This document shows positions 26,600-35,696 of a DNA stretch of 64,000 bases, piece by piece. Positions within the stretch are counted from its first letter, which is position 1. Each line of letters begins with the position of its first letter. The DNA lies in NCBI GenBank assembly GCA_965228215.1, contig OZ245800.1:2108001-2172000 (forward strand). The letters are read 5' to 3'. The notes beneath the pieces are model-generated. The model was not told where the DNA came from and did no database searches. It saw nothing but the letters and a program-made list of their open reading frames with translations. The position numbers and the translations under genes were made by a program. The stretch is from Maricaulis sp965228215. Its GTDB lineage: Bacteria > Pseudomonadota > Alphaproteobacteria > Caulobacterales > Maricaulaceae.

Positions 26600-27197
26600 C
26601 CTCTCCCTGCCTCAAGAATTCGGCCTCAATGTGAACGCGTACCTCATGTCCGACAATGGATTGCGGGAGCGAACCGACACCGAACTCGGTCCGATCGATC
26701 ACCAGATCGCCGGCAAAACCGATCGCGTCGCGCCCCTCCAGAAGATTGAAGACACCGCCGTAGAAGCGCACTTCCATCACGCTCTCGCGGGTCTCCCCAT
26801 TCAGCGTCAGCATGCCCCGGACCTGTCCGGTCGTATCGCCCGTCACCTCGATGGTCTCGCTGACGAAGATGATCTGGGGATGGCGGTCGGCATTGAACCA
26901 GCCATCGGCAAGTTCCCGGTCGAAATCCGGATCGCCGGTCGAAACCGATGCGGCGTCGATGATGGCCGTGAGCCTTGAGGCCGCCGGGTCCTGCGGATCG
27001 AAATCGAGGCTCGCCTGCAGACCGTCGAACCGGGCGACATACTGGCTCAGCCCCATGTGCTGCACCTGCCAGGTCACGCTGGCATGCTCGGGATCGAGCT
27101 CCCAGGCGCCTGCGGGCAAGCGTGCCGGATCGGTCGTGGGCGTGATGCAGCCGGCCATCAGCAGGCAGGCGAGAAGGGCGGTCAGGCGCTGTGTCAT
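26589..27197 (-). CDS. YceI family lipoprotein (copy 2)
   Basis: 202 aa. Lipoprotein signal MTQRLTALLACLLMAGC (lipobox LMAGC). YceI fold: AWELDPEHASVTWQVQHMG through IDRTEFGVGSLPQSIVGHEV. Unlike copy 1 it would be membrane-anchored. It overlaps the cytochrome gene and heads the three-gene operon; an acyl-CoA dehydrogenase is divergent across 131 bp. Confidence 0.88.
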   Translation of the reverse strand: MTQRLTALLACLLMAGCITPTTDPARLPAGAWELDPEHASVTWQVQHMGLSQYVARFDGLQASLDFDPQDPAASRLTAIIDAASVSTGDPDFDRELADGWFNADRHPQIIFVSETIEVTGDTTGQVRGMLTLNGETRESVMEVRFYGGVFNLLEGRDAIGFAGDLVIDRTEFGVGSLPQSIVGHEVRVHIEAEFLRQGEGDE

Positions 27198-27328
27198 GGC
27201 GCAAATATGGACACTGCCGGCGCGACCGGAAAGTCACAGCTTGGAGATGCGACGAAAAAACACTGTTTCCGGATTCGATTGTTTCGCCCGAGTCGTTATC
27301 TTGATCGGCAAAACGGTTGGAGAATGGC

Positions 27329-29098
27329 ATGACATACAACGCACCCGTCGAGGAATTGCGTTTCACCCTGGAAGAAGTCGCCGCGGTCGACGGGCTCAAG
27401 GCGACCGGCGCGTTTCCGGAATTCACGGATGATCTGACCGGAGCAATCCTGGAAGAAGCGGCGAAGCTCTCGATGGAAGTCCTGGCACCGCTCAACCGGG
27501 TGGGCGACGAGGAGCATTGCAAGCTTGCCAATGATGCCGTGACTACCCCGACGGGCTTCAAGGCCGCCTATGCGCAATTCATGCAAGGCGGCTGGCAGGG
27601 TCTGCAATTCCCCGCCGAGCATGGCGGAATGGGGCTGCCGCGCGCGCTGGGCGTTGCCATTCTCGAGATGATGCAATCGGCCAACATGGCGTTCGGTCTC
27701 GGCCCGATGCTGACCTATGGCGCGATCGAGGCCCTGCTGGCCCACGGCACGCCGGAACAGCAGCAGCAATACCTGCCCAAGCTGATGACGGGTGAGTGGA
27801 CGGCCACGATGAATCTGACCGAGCCGCAGGCCGGCTCCGATGTCGGTGCCCTTCGTACCAAGGCCGAACCCAATCCGGACGGCAGCTGGTCGATCTCCGG
27901 CCAGAAGATCTACATCACCTGGGGCGATCACGACTGTACGGACAATATCATCCACCTCGTCCTCGCCCGCACGCCGGGCTCGCCGGACGGAACCAAGGGC
28001 ATTTCCCTCTTCATCGTGCCGAAAGTGCTCGAGGATGGGACCCGCAACGGCGCCAAGCCGATCGGGCTGGAGCACAAGCTGGGCATTCACGGCTCGCCGA
28101 CTTGCACGATGGAATACGCCAACGCGAAGGGCTGGCTCATCGGTGGCGAGAACCAGGGCATGCGCTGCATGTTCACGATGATGAATTCGGCCCGCCTGAA
28201 TGTCGGTGTCCAGGGTGTCGGCATCGCCGAACGCGCCTACCAGCAGGCCCTGGCCTACGCCAAGGACCGCCGTCAGGGTCGCGCGCCCGATGGTGATGGC
28301 CCGGCACCGCATCCGATCATCCAGCACCCGGATATCCAGCGCACGCTGGCGATGATGAAATCCAAGATTTCTGCGGCCCGCGCGATCTGTGTCGCCTGTG
28401 CCGTTGCCGCGGACCTTGCCGAGCATGCCGAGGACGAGGACGAACGTGCGGTCGCCAAACGTCGCGAGGAATTGCTGACGCCGATCGCGAAGGCCTGGTC
28501 AACCGATATCGGTGTCGAGGTGGCCTCGCTGGGCATCCAGATCCATGGCGGCATGGGTTATGTCGAGGAGACGGGCGCCGCCCAGCATTACCGTGACGCG
28601 CGGATCGCCCCGATCTATGAGGGTACCAACGCCATCCAGGCCATGGATCTTGCCGGCCGCAAACTGGCCATGGGCGGCGGTGCGGCCTTTACCGAATTAT
28701 TCGAGGATATCGAGCAGACGATCGAGACCTGCACGACCTCGTCCCATCCCGACCTGCCGCCCATCGGCGACCGTCTGAAAGACAGTCTGGAAGCCCTGCG
28801 CGAGGCGACCGAGTGGATGAAGGAATCCGACCTGTCCGACAAGCTGGCCGGTGCCACACCCTTCCTCACCCTTGCCGGTGAGGTGATCGGTGGCTGGATG
28901 CTCGCCGTCGGTGCGGTGGCTGCGCGCCGCCGCCAGAAGGAAAATGTCGGCGATCCGGGTTTCGCGGCGCGGCGTATCGCGCTGGCGAATTTCTATGCCG
29001 AGGCTGTGATGACGCTTGCCCCGTCGCGGGTGGACGAGATCAGCATGGGCATGGACCTGGTCGAGGAGGTCGGTTTCGGCCTGGAGGGCGCCGGCTGA
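27329..29098 (+). CDS. acyl-CoA dehydrogenase, DmdC/long FadE type
   Basis: 589 aa from the ATG at 27329 (GGAGAA upstream). Four parts: N-terminal helices, central (MNLTEPQAGSDVGALRTKAE), C-terminal helical with HGGMGYVEETGAAQHYRDARI and the catalytic-Glu region PIYEGTNAIQAMD, then an extra C-terminal domain (about 470-589) found in the 590-600 aa subclass. That subclass includes 3-methylmercaptopropionyl-CoA dehydrogenase (DmdC), but most members are of unknown acyl-CoA specificity, so DMSP use is not proven. Confidence 0.88.
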   Translation: MTYNAPVEELRFTLEEVAAVDGLKATGAFPEFTDDLTGAILEEAAKLSMEVLAPLNRVGDEEHCKLANDAVTTPTGFKAAYAQFMQGGWQGLQFPAEHGGMGLPRALGVAILEMMQSANMAFGLGPMLTYGAIEALLAHGTPEQQQQYLPKLMTGEWTATMNLTEPQAGSDVGALRTKAEPNPDGSWSISGQKIYITWGDHDCTDNIIHLVLARTPGSPDGTKGISLFIVPKVLEDGTRNGAKPIGLEHKLGIHGSPTCTMEYANAKGWLIGGENQGMRCMFTMMNSARLNVGVQGVGIAERAYQQALAYAKDRRQGRAPDGDGPAPHPIIQHPDIQRTLAMMKSKISAARAICVACAVAADLAEHAEDEDERAVAKRREELLTPIAKAWSTDIGVEVASLGIQIHGGMGYVEETGAAQHYRDARIAPIYEGTNAIQAMDLAGRKLAMGGGAAFTELFEDIEQTIETCTTSSHPDLPPIGDRLKDSLEALREATEWMKESDLSDKLAGATPFLTLAGEVIGGWMLAVGAVAARRRQKENVGDPGFAARRIALANFYAEAVMTLAPSRVDEISMGMDLVEEVGFGLEGAG

Positions 29099-29109
29099 TT
29101 GCCGGCGCC
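29087..29109. terminator. palindromic hairpin at the acyl-CoA dehydrogenase stop
   Basis: GGCGCCGGC-TGATT-GCCGGCGCC, a 9-bp perfect stem that contains the stop codon in its loop. T-rich bases follow only weakly (TTCTCATT). It sits between convergent genes and may terminate both directions. Confidence 0.45.
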
Positions 29110-29119
29110 AGCCTTCTCA

Positions 29120-29515
29120 TTACCAGAAGACGCCGTGAATATTCGGCATCGGGCGTCCCTGGATGAGGCGGTAAAGACCCACGCCGCAGCGGATCAGGAT
29201 CCAGAGGCCGTAGAAGAGCGCGCCCACCGTCAGCGTGAGTGCGCCCAGCGGTGCCAGGATGATCGTGGCGATCAGGGCCAGTGAGAACAACACGGCTCCG
29301 GCCGTGTAGATCAGCGTCCAGATCTGGAAATCATAGTGCGATTTCAGCCAGTTCGGGGCGTCTTCCTTGCGCAGGTAGGCGATCAGGGAGCCCAGGAGGA
29401 GAGAGCCGCCGGCGGTGGGGACCGCCAGGATGTAGATGCCGTAGACAAGACCCGCCATCCAGCGATCCGTCGTGCTCGACGTTTCACTGTCGTGGTCGAT
29501 GATGGTGTGGCTCAC
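29120..29515 (-). CDS. DUF4870-like membrane protein
   Basis: 131 aa from a GTG at 29515, preceded by AAGGAG at 6-nt spacing; the longer frame upstream is built from the 15-bp repeat and is unlikely to be translated. Helices at about 20-42, 60-85 and 88-112; NWLKSHYDFQIWTLIY is the conserved DUF4870 block. Function unknown, inner membrane. Confidence 0.75.
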   Translation of the reverse strand: MSHTIIDHDSETSSTTDRWMAGLVYGIYILAVPTAGGSLLLGSLIAYLRKEDAPNWLKSHYDFQIWTLIYTAGAVLFSLALIATIILAPLGALTLTVGALFYGLWILIRCGVGLYRLIQGRPMPNIHGVFW

Positions 29516-29598
29516 ATTGCTCTCCTTGGTCACACGGGCGATTATGACGGGTCCGCGGTTTGCGTGGAGGGGGAATGTCCGGTACGGCGTCCCGTCCT

Positions 29599-29666
29599 GC
29601 GACCGGCCAAGATGCGACCGGCCAAGATGCGACCGGCCAAGATGCGACCGGCCAAGATGCGACCGG
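29599..29666 (+). repeat. 15-bp tandem repeat (4.5 copies)
   Basis: Four exact copies of GCGACCGGCCAAGAT (29599-29658) and 8 bp of a fifth. It lies between the divergent DUF4870 gene and the small membrane protein gene. Multiple of 3, but both flanking start codons exclude it from coding. Confidence 0.95.
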
Positions 29667-29757
29667 GAGGACACGCAGGCGGCGGAATCGACGGTCTGCA
29701 AGAAACGCAGGCTTGGTAACGCCTTGTTTTCGACGTATGCGGCATGCAGGAAGTGCC

Positions 29758-30015
29758 GTGACTGGGGTGGCTGGTGTGAAAGTGGAATCAATCCGCGAGA
29801 ATTATCTGCTGATAGGCGGCGGGGTCGGACTGGGCCTGTATCTCACCTTGCTGGTGATTAACTGGCTGAGTGGATGGACCTTGCCCTATCCTTACAGCCT
29901 GTTCTGGCTGTTGCTGGCTGCCCTGCCGGGCGCTGCCGTGGCCGTGCTGTTCCTGCAGGCCCATTCGGCCCTGGAACAGGAAGAGAAAGACATGCTGGAG
30001 GACCAGGCGTCATGA
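29758..30015 (+). CDS. small two-helix membrane protein
   Basis: 85 aa from a GTG at 29758 with CAGGAAG just before; a GTG at 29776 and an ATG at 29737 are alternatives. Two hydrophobic segments (about 17-38 and 46-66) and an acidic tail (EQEEKDMLEDQ). It overlaps YbjQ by ATGA, so they are coupled. No family recognised. Confidence 0.65.
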   Translation: MTGVAGVKVESIRENYLLIGGGVGLGLYLTLLVINWLSGWTLPYPYSLFWLLLAALPGAAVAVLFLQAHSALEQEEKDMLEDQAS

Positions 30016-30326
30016 TCGTAACCATGTCCGACGCGGTACCGGGCCGCGAAATCGACAGCGTTCTGGGCGTGGCCCGGGGCAATGTCGTGCGCGCCCGCTT
30101 TTTCGGCCGCGATTTCATCGCCGGATTGCGCAATCTGGTTGGCGGCGAAGTGCCCGAATATACCAATCTCCTGGCCGAGGCGCGCGAACAGGCGCTCGAT
30201 CGCATGGTCCGCCATGCCGAGGAGATGGGAGCTGACGGTATCGTCACTTTCCGCCTCACCACCTCCACGGTAATGGAAGGCGCAGCGGAAATCCTGGCCT
30301 ACGGAACGGCGGTGAAACTGAAATGA
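30012..30326 (+). CDS. YbjQ/DUF74 family protein
   Basis: 104 aa. GREIDSVLGVARGNVVRARF and LAEAREQALDRMVRHAEEMGADGIVTFR are the YbjQ signatures; members form pentamers and have no settled function. Overlaps both neighbours by ATGA, placing it in one operon with the small membrane protein and two signal peptidases. Confidence 0.9.
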   Translation: MIVTMSDAVPGREIDSVLGVARGNVVRARFFGRDFIAGLRNLVGGEVPEYTNLLAEAREQALDRMVRHAEEMGADGIVTFRLTTSTVMEGAAEILAYGTAVKLK

Positions 30327-31093
30327 ATCCCTTGTTGAAGCGTCTCGCCGGTCGTGCCGCCGACGAAGTGATGGAAATCGGGCGTTTCTTCGCCGGTGTC
30401 GCAGCCGTATGGCTGGGCCTCGTGACGTTTGGCTTTGCAGCGTTTCACATTCCGTCCGAAAGCATGCAGCCGAGCCTGGAAGTCGGCGATCGGGTCCTCG
30501 TGTCCAAATGGGCCTACGGCTATTCGCGTCACACCCTGCCGCTGGGCATGGGTTACATGCTGCCCGACAACTGGAATGCACGTCTTGCCTGGGGTGAGCC
30601 GCGTCGCGGCGATGTCGTGGTGTTCCGCGACGAGAACCAGGCGGATGGACGCCCGCGCAATCTGATCAAGCGGGTGATCGGCGTCGCCGGCGACACGATC
30701 GAGGTGCGTGAAGGCCGTCTCTACATCAATGGCGAGGTCGCTCCGCGCGTGCTCAACGAGATCCGTTCCTATCGCGATCACCCGGCCAACCAGATCGTCA
30801 CGGCCAGCTTCTATACCGAGACCCTGCCGGGCGGCCGCGAGCATCCGATCTACGAGCAGTCCGACGATTTTGCGCTGGACGATTTCGGTCCGGCCACCAT
30901 CCCGAACGGCCATGTCTTCGTGATGGGCGATAATCGCGACGCGTCGAATGACAGCCGTGCCCGCAATGGTCCCGGCTATGTGCCGCTGGCCAATGTCGTG
31001 GGCCGGGCCGAGACGGTACTCTTCACCTTCGAAAGCTGCCGCCGCGAACAGGGCCTCCACTGCCCGAGCGGACGTGTCTGGCGGGGTCTGTAA
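30323..31093 (+). CDS. signal peptidase I (tandem copy 1)
   Basis: 256 aa. Catalytic Ser47 in HIPSESMQPSLEVGD, Lys116 in LIKRVIGVAGD, and box E VMGDNRDASNDSR. A single membrane helix (about 22-42) precedes the active site. It cleaves Sec and Tat signal peptides at the outer face of the inner membrane. Compared with copy 2 it has a longer Arg/Asp insert before the Lys (RDENQADGRPR). Start overlaps the YbjQ stop. Confidence 0.92.
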   Translation: MNPLLKRLAGRAADEVMEIGRFFAGVAAVWLGLVTFGFAAFHIPSESMQPSLEVGDRVLVSKWAYGYSRHTLPLGMGYMLPDNWNARLAWGEPRRGDVVVFRDENQADGRPRNLIKRVIGVAGDTIEVREGRLYINGEVAPRVLNEIRSYRDHPANQIVTASFYTETLPGGREHPIYEQSDDFALDDFGPATIPNGHVFVMGDNRDASNDSRARNGPGYVPLANVVGRAETVLFTFESCRREQGLHCPSGRVWRGL

Positions 31094-31869
31094 TGTCTGT
31101 GATGTCCCGTATGCGTGTCCATCTGCGCCGTCTGACGCGCGCAGCCGGCGATGATGTGGTCGAGGGAACGCGTTTCATGGCCGGTGTTGCGGCGATCTGG
31201 TTCGGCATGACGTCGGTCGCCTTCGCGGTCTTCTACATCCCGTCCGAGAGCATGCAGCCGACCCTGGAAGTCGGTGACCGGATCTATGTGTCCAAATGGG
31301 CCTACGGCTATTCGCGTCACTCCCTGCCGCTGGGCATGGGCGACATGCTGCCCGACGGCTGGGACGGACGGATCGGCTGGGCTGCGCCGGATCGCGGTGA
31401 TGTCATCGTGCTGCGCCATCCGCGCAATGGTCTCGTCCTGATCAAGCGGGTTGTCGGCCTGCCGGGTGATGTCGTGGAAGTGCGCCGCGGTGTCCTGGTG
31501 CTGAACGGCGAGCCGGTGACGCGGGATTTCGTGGAGACACGGAACTATCGCGAGCATGACGGTTTCCCCGTCGTCGAGGTGGCGCATTATCGCGAAACCC
31601 TGCCGGGCGGTGCGGAATACTCGATTTATGAGAGGTCGGACCGCGACCGGCTGGATGATTTCGGCCCGGTCACGATTCCCAACGGCCATGTCTTCCTGAT
31701 GGGAGATAATCGCGACAATTCCGTCGACAGTCGCGATACGCGCGGTCCGGGTTTCGTGCCGCTGAGCCACGTCATCGGCCGTGCCGAGACGGTGCCTTTC
31801 ACGCTGGAACGCTGCCGACGCGAGGAAGGACTCTACTGTCCGCAAGGCAGGGTCTGGCGCGGGCTGTAA
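31093..31869 (+). CDS. signal peptidase I (tandem copy 2)
   Basis: 258 aa. Ser53 in YIPSESMQPTLEVGD, Lys118 in LIKRVVGLPGD, box E LMGDNRDNSVDSR. Over much of the length it is nearly identical to copy 1 (SKWAYGYSRH, TIPNGHVF), and both have a C-terminal Cys pair (CRRE...C) ending RVWRGL. The start shares a base with the stop of copy 1 (TAATG), which points to a recent in-place duplication. Both active sites are intact. Confidence 0.92.
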   Translation: MSVMSRMRVHLRRLTRAAGDDVVEGTRFMAGVAAIWFGMTSVAFAVFYIPSESMQPTLEVGDRIYVSKWAYGYSRHSLPLGMGDMLPDGWDGRIGWAAPDRGDVIVLRHPRNGLVLIKRVVGLPGDVVEVRRGVLVLNGEPVTRDFVETRNYREHDGFPVVEVAHYRETLPGGAEYSIYERSDRDRLDDFGPVTIPNGHVFLMGDNRDNSVDSRDTRGPGFVPLSHVIGRAETVPFTLERCRREEGLYCPQGRVWRGL

Positions 31870-31914
31870 TCCCGCACTACCTTCCCGCAAACACAATTGG
31901 TCGGGGAGGGCTGA

Positions 31915-32796
31915 ATGAGCCTCAAGGATAAAACCATCTTCATCACCGGTGCGAGCCGGGGAATCGGTCTGGCGATCGCCGAGCGCTGCGCGCGTGACGG
32001 GGCGAACATCGTCATCGCGGCCAAGTCCGTGACCGAGGACAGTCGCCTCGGCGGTACGATCCACACGGCGGCCGAAGCCGTCGAGGCAGCCGGTGGCCAG
32101 GCCCTGGCGGTGCAGTGCGATATCCGCGACGAGGCCAATGTCGAGGCTGCGGTGGCCCAGGCCGTTGACCGGTTCGGCGGCATCGATGCCGTCGTGAACA
32201 ATGCGTCCGCGATCTTCCCGCGCGGTACGGCCGACACGCCGATGAAACGCTATGACCTGATGCATGGCGTAAACGGCCGGGGCACTTTCCTGGTGACGCA
32301 GAAATGCCTGCCTTACCTCGAGAAGTCCGACAATCCGCACATTCTCGTTCTCTCGCCGCCGCTGGACATGCGCGGTTTCTGGTTCGGTCCGCACGTCGCC
32401 TATACCAGCGCGAAATACCAGATGAGCCTGTGCGTGCTCGGCTGGGGCGAGGAATTCAAGGGCCGTATCGCCGCCAATGCGATCTGGCCGCGCACGGCGG
32501 TTGCCACCGCGGCAATCTCCAACGTGCTCGCCAATGACGATGCCATGAAGACCTGCCGCAAGCCGGAAATCCTGGCCGATACCGCCTATCGCGTACTCAA
32601 CAAGCCCGCGGCGGAATTCACTGGCAATTTCCTGATCGACGATACTTTCCTCTACGCCGAGGGTGTCACTGATTTCGACCAGTATGCTGTCACACCGGGC
32701 ACTGACCTTCTGCCGGATTTCTTCGTACCGGATGAGGATGAGGCGCCGACACCGCCGGGTGTGAAAATCATGGATCTGTCCGGCCTGAGCCACTGA
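31915..32796 (+). CDS. short-chain dehydrogenase, HSDL2/AtuB-like
   Basis: 293 aa. TGASRGIG cofactor loop, NNASAIFPRGTADTP, Ser in LVLSPPLDM, and YTSAKYQMS with Tyr-Lys. The VVNNASAIFPRGT and LSPPL pattern belongs to the HSDL2/citronellol dehydrogenase-type group. Substrate unknown. GGGGAGGG precedes the ATG. The next gene starts 2 bp after its stop. Confidence 0.85.
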   Translation: MSLKDKTIFITGASRGIGLAIAERCARDGANIVIAAKSVTEDSRLGGTIHTAAEAVEAAGGQALAVQCDIRDEANVEAAVAQAVDRFGGIDAVVNNASAIFPRGTADTPMKRYDLMHGVNGRGTFLVTQKCLPYLEKSDNPHILVLSPPLDMRGFWFGPHVAYTSAKYQMSLCVLGWGEEFKGRIAANAIWPRTAVATAAISNVLANDDAMKTCRKPEILADTAYRVLNKPAAEFTGNFLIDDTFLYAEGVTDFDQYAVTPGTDLLPDFFVPDEDEAPTPPGVKIMDLSGLSH

Positions 32797-32798
32797 TC

Positions 32799-33725
32799 GT
32801 GCGCACGGCGGTCTATGACAATCCGCTGAGCCTGCAGCATGTCGCCCCGGCCGGTCATCCTGAACATGCCGGCCGGTATGAAGCCGTGCGCGACGCCCTG
32901 GCGGGTCTCGACGGTATCGAGATCCGCACCTGTCCGGACCTGGACGTGACCGGGCCGATCGCCCGGTTCCACTCCCCAGCCCATATCGAACGCGTCGATG
33001 CGGCGCACGGGCAGGGCGGCATGGTGCATCTTGATCCCGATACCTGGGTCGGACCGGGCAGCCGGGATGCCGCCCGGCACTCGGTCGCCGGGGCCTGTGC
33101 CGCCGTGGACGCCGTTCTCGCGGGCGAGATCAATGCGGCTTTTCTCAATGCGCGTCCGCCGGGTCATCATGCCGAACCGGACCGGGCGATGGGGTTCTGC
33201 CTGTACAACACGATCGCAATCGCGGCGCTGCATGCGCTGGAGGCCGAGGCGATCAACCGGGTCGCAATCATCGATATCGACGTGCATCACGGCAATGGCA
33301 CGCAATGCCTGGCCGAGCGTGATGCGCGCGTCTTCTTCGCCTCCCTCCACCAGGCGCCGCTTTATCCGGGCACCGGGACGGCCGGAGAGACCGGTCTGGC
33401 CGGCAATGTCCTGAATGTGCCCATGTCCGGCGGGATCTCGAACGCGCACTGGCGCCAGGCCTTCGAGGCGGAGGTTTTGCCGGCGCTGCGGTCATTCCGC
33501 CCCGACTTCGTTTTTGTCTCCGCGGGATTTGACGCGCACGCGGATGATCCGCTCGGCGGGTTTGCCCTCGCGGATGCGGATTACGCGTGGTCGGCGGAGC
33601 AACTCGGCGCAATCGCGATGGAATTTGCCGATTCCCGTCTTGTTTCTGTCATGGAGGGCGGATACGACTGCCCGGCGCTGGCGCGATCCGCGAGCGCATT
33701 TGTAGGTGCCCTGCAGCGCCTTTGA
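32799..33725 (+). CDS. histone deacetylase family protein (class II-like)
   Basis: 308 aa from a GTG 2 bp after the SDR stop. Active-site motifs: ARPPGHHAEPDRAMGFC (double His), IIDIDVHHGNGTQ (metal Asp and His), SAGFDAHADDPLGG (metal Asp) and EGGYDCPAL. Bacterial members deacetylate polyamines or acyl-lysines. Its pairing with the SDR is tight, so shared use is likely but unknown. Confidence 0.9.
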   Translation: MRTAVYDNPLSLQHVAPAGHPEHAGRYEAVRDALAGLDGIEIRTCPDLDVTGPIARFHSPAHIERVDAAHGQGGMVHLDPDTWVGPGSRDAARHSVAGACAAVDAVLAGEINAAFLNARPPGHHAEPDRAMGFCLYNTIAIAALHALEAEAINRVAIIDIDVHHGNGTQCLAERDARVFFASLHQAPLYPGTGTAGETGLAGNVLNVPMSGGISNAHWRQAFEAEVLPALRSFRPDFVFVSAGFDAHADDPLGGFALADADYAWSAEQLGAIAMEFADSRLVSVMEGGYDCPALARSASAFVGALQRL

Positions 33726-33798
33726 GGACGAACGGTCAAGGACGGACGGGGGCCTGACCGATTGCACAACGCCCCGTATTGGTCGATCTGGTTTCCCG

Positions 33799-34389
33799 AT
33801 GACATCCTCGTCCACCCAAAGACCCGGACTGATCACGATTGCCCGGCACGGCAAGCCGGACGCCAATCGCGAGACCCGCCTGGACTGGAGGGGATATGAG
33901 GACTGGTGGGACAATACCTACCAGACCGCCGGTCTGTCGGAGGGGCAGGACGCGCCAGAACGCCTCAAGACTGCGGCCGCCGATGCCCACACCGTCTTTG
34001 CCAGCACGCTGCGCCGCTCGATCGAGACGGCCGAGGCTGCAGCGCCGGGCCGCGAGTTGACGATCGACGCCAATCTCATCGAGGCGGAATTGCCGCCGCC
34101 GGCCATGCCGGGCATCTACATGGCCAAGACCTGGGGCGTGTTTGCCCGCTGTTCCTGGTGGCTGGGTTTTGCCCGGGGACGCGAGAGTCGCGGCGAGGCC
34201 GAAGCCCGTGCCGCGATGGCTGTCGCGACCCTCATCGACGCCGCGCAGGACGGGCCGATCCTGGCCTGCGCCCATGGCTGGTTCAATCGCATGATGCGCC
34301 CGCATCTCAAGGCGGCCGGCTGGCACTGCATCCACGATGGCGGCGACACTTACTGGTCCTGCCGACAATATGAATACCGGCCGCGCTGA
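33799..34389 (+). CDS. histidine phosphatase family protein
   Basis: 196 aa. The ARHGKPDAN motif near residue 15 gives the nucleophilic His, RR in STLRRSIETAE is conserved, and AHGWFNRMM holds the second His. Phosphoglycerate-mutase-like fold; substrate unknown. The ATG at 33799 is chosen because it begins just before the RHG strand. Confidence 0.85.
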   Translation: MTSSSTQRPGLITIARHGKPDANRETRLDWRGYEDWWDNTYQTAGLSEGQDAPERLKTAAADAHTVFASTLRRSIETAEAAAPGRELTIDANLIEAELPPPAMPGIYMAKTWGVFARCSWWLGFARGRESRGEAEARAAMAVATLIDAAQDGPILACAHGWFNRMMRPHLKAAGWHCIHDGGDTYWSCRQYEYRPR

Positions 34390-34446
34390 TCATTTGCCGC
34401 GGCTTTGCCGCGTGCCTATGCTGACAGCGACTCGCTGGAGGAATGT

Positions 34447-34695
34447 ATGACCGAGACTGCCGCTGCCGATATTTCCGAGCTGAGCTTCGAACAGGCGCTC
34501 GCCGAGCTGGAGAAGATCGTCCAGCAGCTGGAATCCGGCGAAGTGGCGCTCGAACGTTCCATTGCGATCTATGAGCGCGGGGCCGCGCTCAAGGCGCATT
34601 GCGAGAGCAAGCTCAAGGATGCCGAGCTCAAGGTCGACAAGATCGTGCGCGGCGAGAATGGCGATGCATCGCTGGAGCCTGCCGATCTGGGCTGA
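34447..34695 (+). CDS. xseB: exodeoxyribonuclease VII small subunit
   Basis: 82 aa. LSFEQALAELEKIVQQLESG and LERSIAIYERGAALKAHCESKL are the XseB helical motif. Partner of XseA, which is not in the window. It heads the common xseB-ispA-dxs order. GGAGGAATGT lies just before the ATG. Confidence 0.92.
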   Translation: MTETAAADISELSFEQALAELEKIVQQLESGEVALERSIAIYERGAALKAHCESKLKDAELKVDKIVRGENGDASLEPADLG

Positions 34696-34795
34696 GCCCG
34701 CATTGATCGAAATGCTTGTCGGCCCGCCCGTCCACGCGTAGTGAATGCCCCACGAGGCGGCCGCTTCCGGTCCGCCCTTGCAGCAGGCAGACCAA

Positions 34796-35683
34796 ATGGA
34801 TTCTTTCGAGCAGCGTCTCAACGAAGCCGCCGACCGTGTCACGGTCGCGCTGGATGCGCTCCTGCCGCGCGCCGAGGGCCCCGAGGCCCGGCTGAATTCC
34901 GCCATGCGTTATGCCGCGCTAGGGCCGGGCAAGCGCCTGCGTCCCTTCCTCGCCATCGAGAGCGGCCGGCTGGTCAATGCCGATGAGCGCGGCCTGCTGC
35001 GTGTCGCTTCGGCGCTGGAATGCGTGCACGCCTATTCGCTGATCCACGACGATCTGCCCTGCATGGACGATGATGATGTCCGCCGGGGCCGTCCGACCGT
35101 GCACAAGGCCTATGACGAGGCCACGGCCGTGCTGGCGGGCGACGGTCTGCAGTCAATCGCCTTTGAAATCCTCGCCCATCCCGACACGCATGGCCGCGGG
35201 CGCGTGCGCTCCCGCCTGGTCGAGCGCCTGGCCCGGGCCAGCGGTCCCTATGGCATGGTCGGCGGGCAGATGATCGACATCATTGGCGAGACGGAAAGCC
35301 TCGACATTTCAGTCGTTACCCGCATGCACCGCATGAAGACGGGCGCGCTGATCAGCTATGCCTGCGAGACGGCCTCCATCCTGGTGGATGTCGAGGACCA
35401 TGTCCGCCGTGCGCTCGAGGGATTTGCGCACGATCTCGGCTTGGCTTATCAGATCACTGACGATCTTGTGGATGCGACAGGAAACGAGACGGAAGCGGGC
35501 AAGGCGGTCGGCAAGGATGCCGGTCAAGGAAAGGCCACTTTTGTCACCATTCTGGGTGTGGACGGGGCTCGGGACCGGGCGCGGCACTTGGCCGCTCAGG
35601 CCAAGGATCACCTTGATCCCTTCGGTTCGCGAGCGAATGTATTGAAAGAGGCAGTCGATTTCGTTCTTGATCGACGCTCGTAA
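34796..35683 (+). CDS. ispA: farnesyl diphosphate synthase
   Basis: 295 aa (or 312 aa from an ATG at 34745, with no visible ribosome-binding site for that start). First Asp-rich motif DDLPCMDDDD with RRG following, second DDLVDATG. GKRLRPFL precedes. It condenses IPP and DMAPP to farnesyl diphosphate. xseB upstream, dxs 13 bp downstream. Confidence 0.92.
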   Translation: MDSFEQRLNEAADRVTVALDALLPRAEGPEARLNSAMRYAALGPGKRLRPFLAIESGRLVNADERGLLRVASALECVHAYSLIHDDLPCMDDDDVRRGRPTVHKAYDEATAVLAGDGLQSIAFEILAHPDTHGRGRVRSRLVERLARASGPYGMVGGQMIDIIGETESLDISVVTRMHRMKTGALISYACETASILVDVEDHVRRALEGFAHDLGLAYQITDDLVDATGNETEAGKAVGKDAGQGKATFVTILGVDGARDRARHLAAQAKDHLDPFGSRANVLKEAVDFVLDRRS

Positions 35684-35696
35684 GGACAGTTTCAGC

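Noticed and set aside
29560..29720. Possible CRISPR-like array
   Set aside because: The 15-bp units are directly adjacent with no spacers; it is a simple tandem repeat.
29516..29791. Longer DUF4870 start passing through the 15-bp repeat
   Set aside because: The extension consists of HLGRS repeats from the tandem repeat; GTG at 29515 has a strong AAGGAG.
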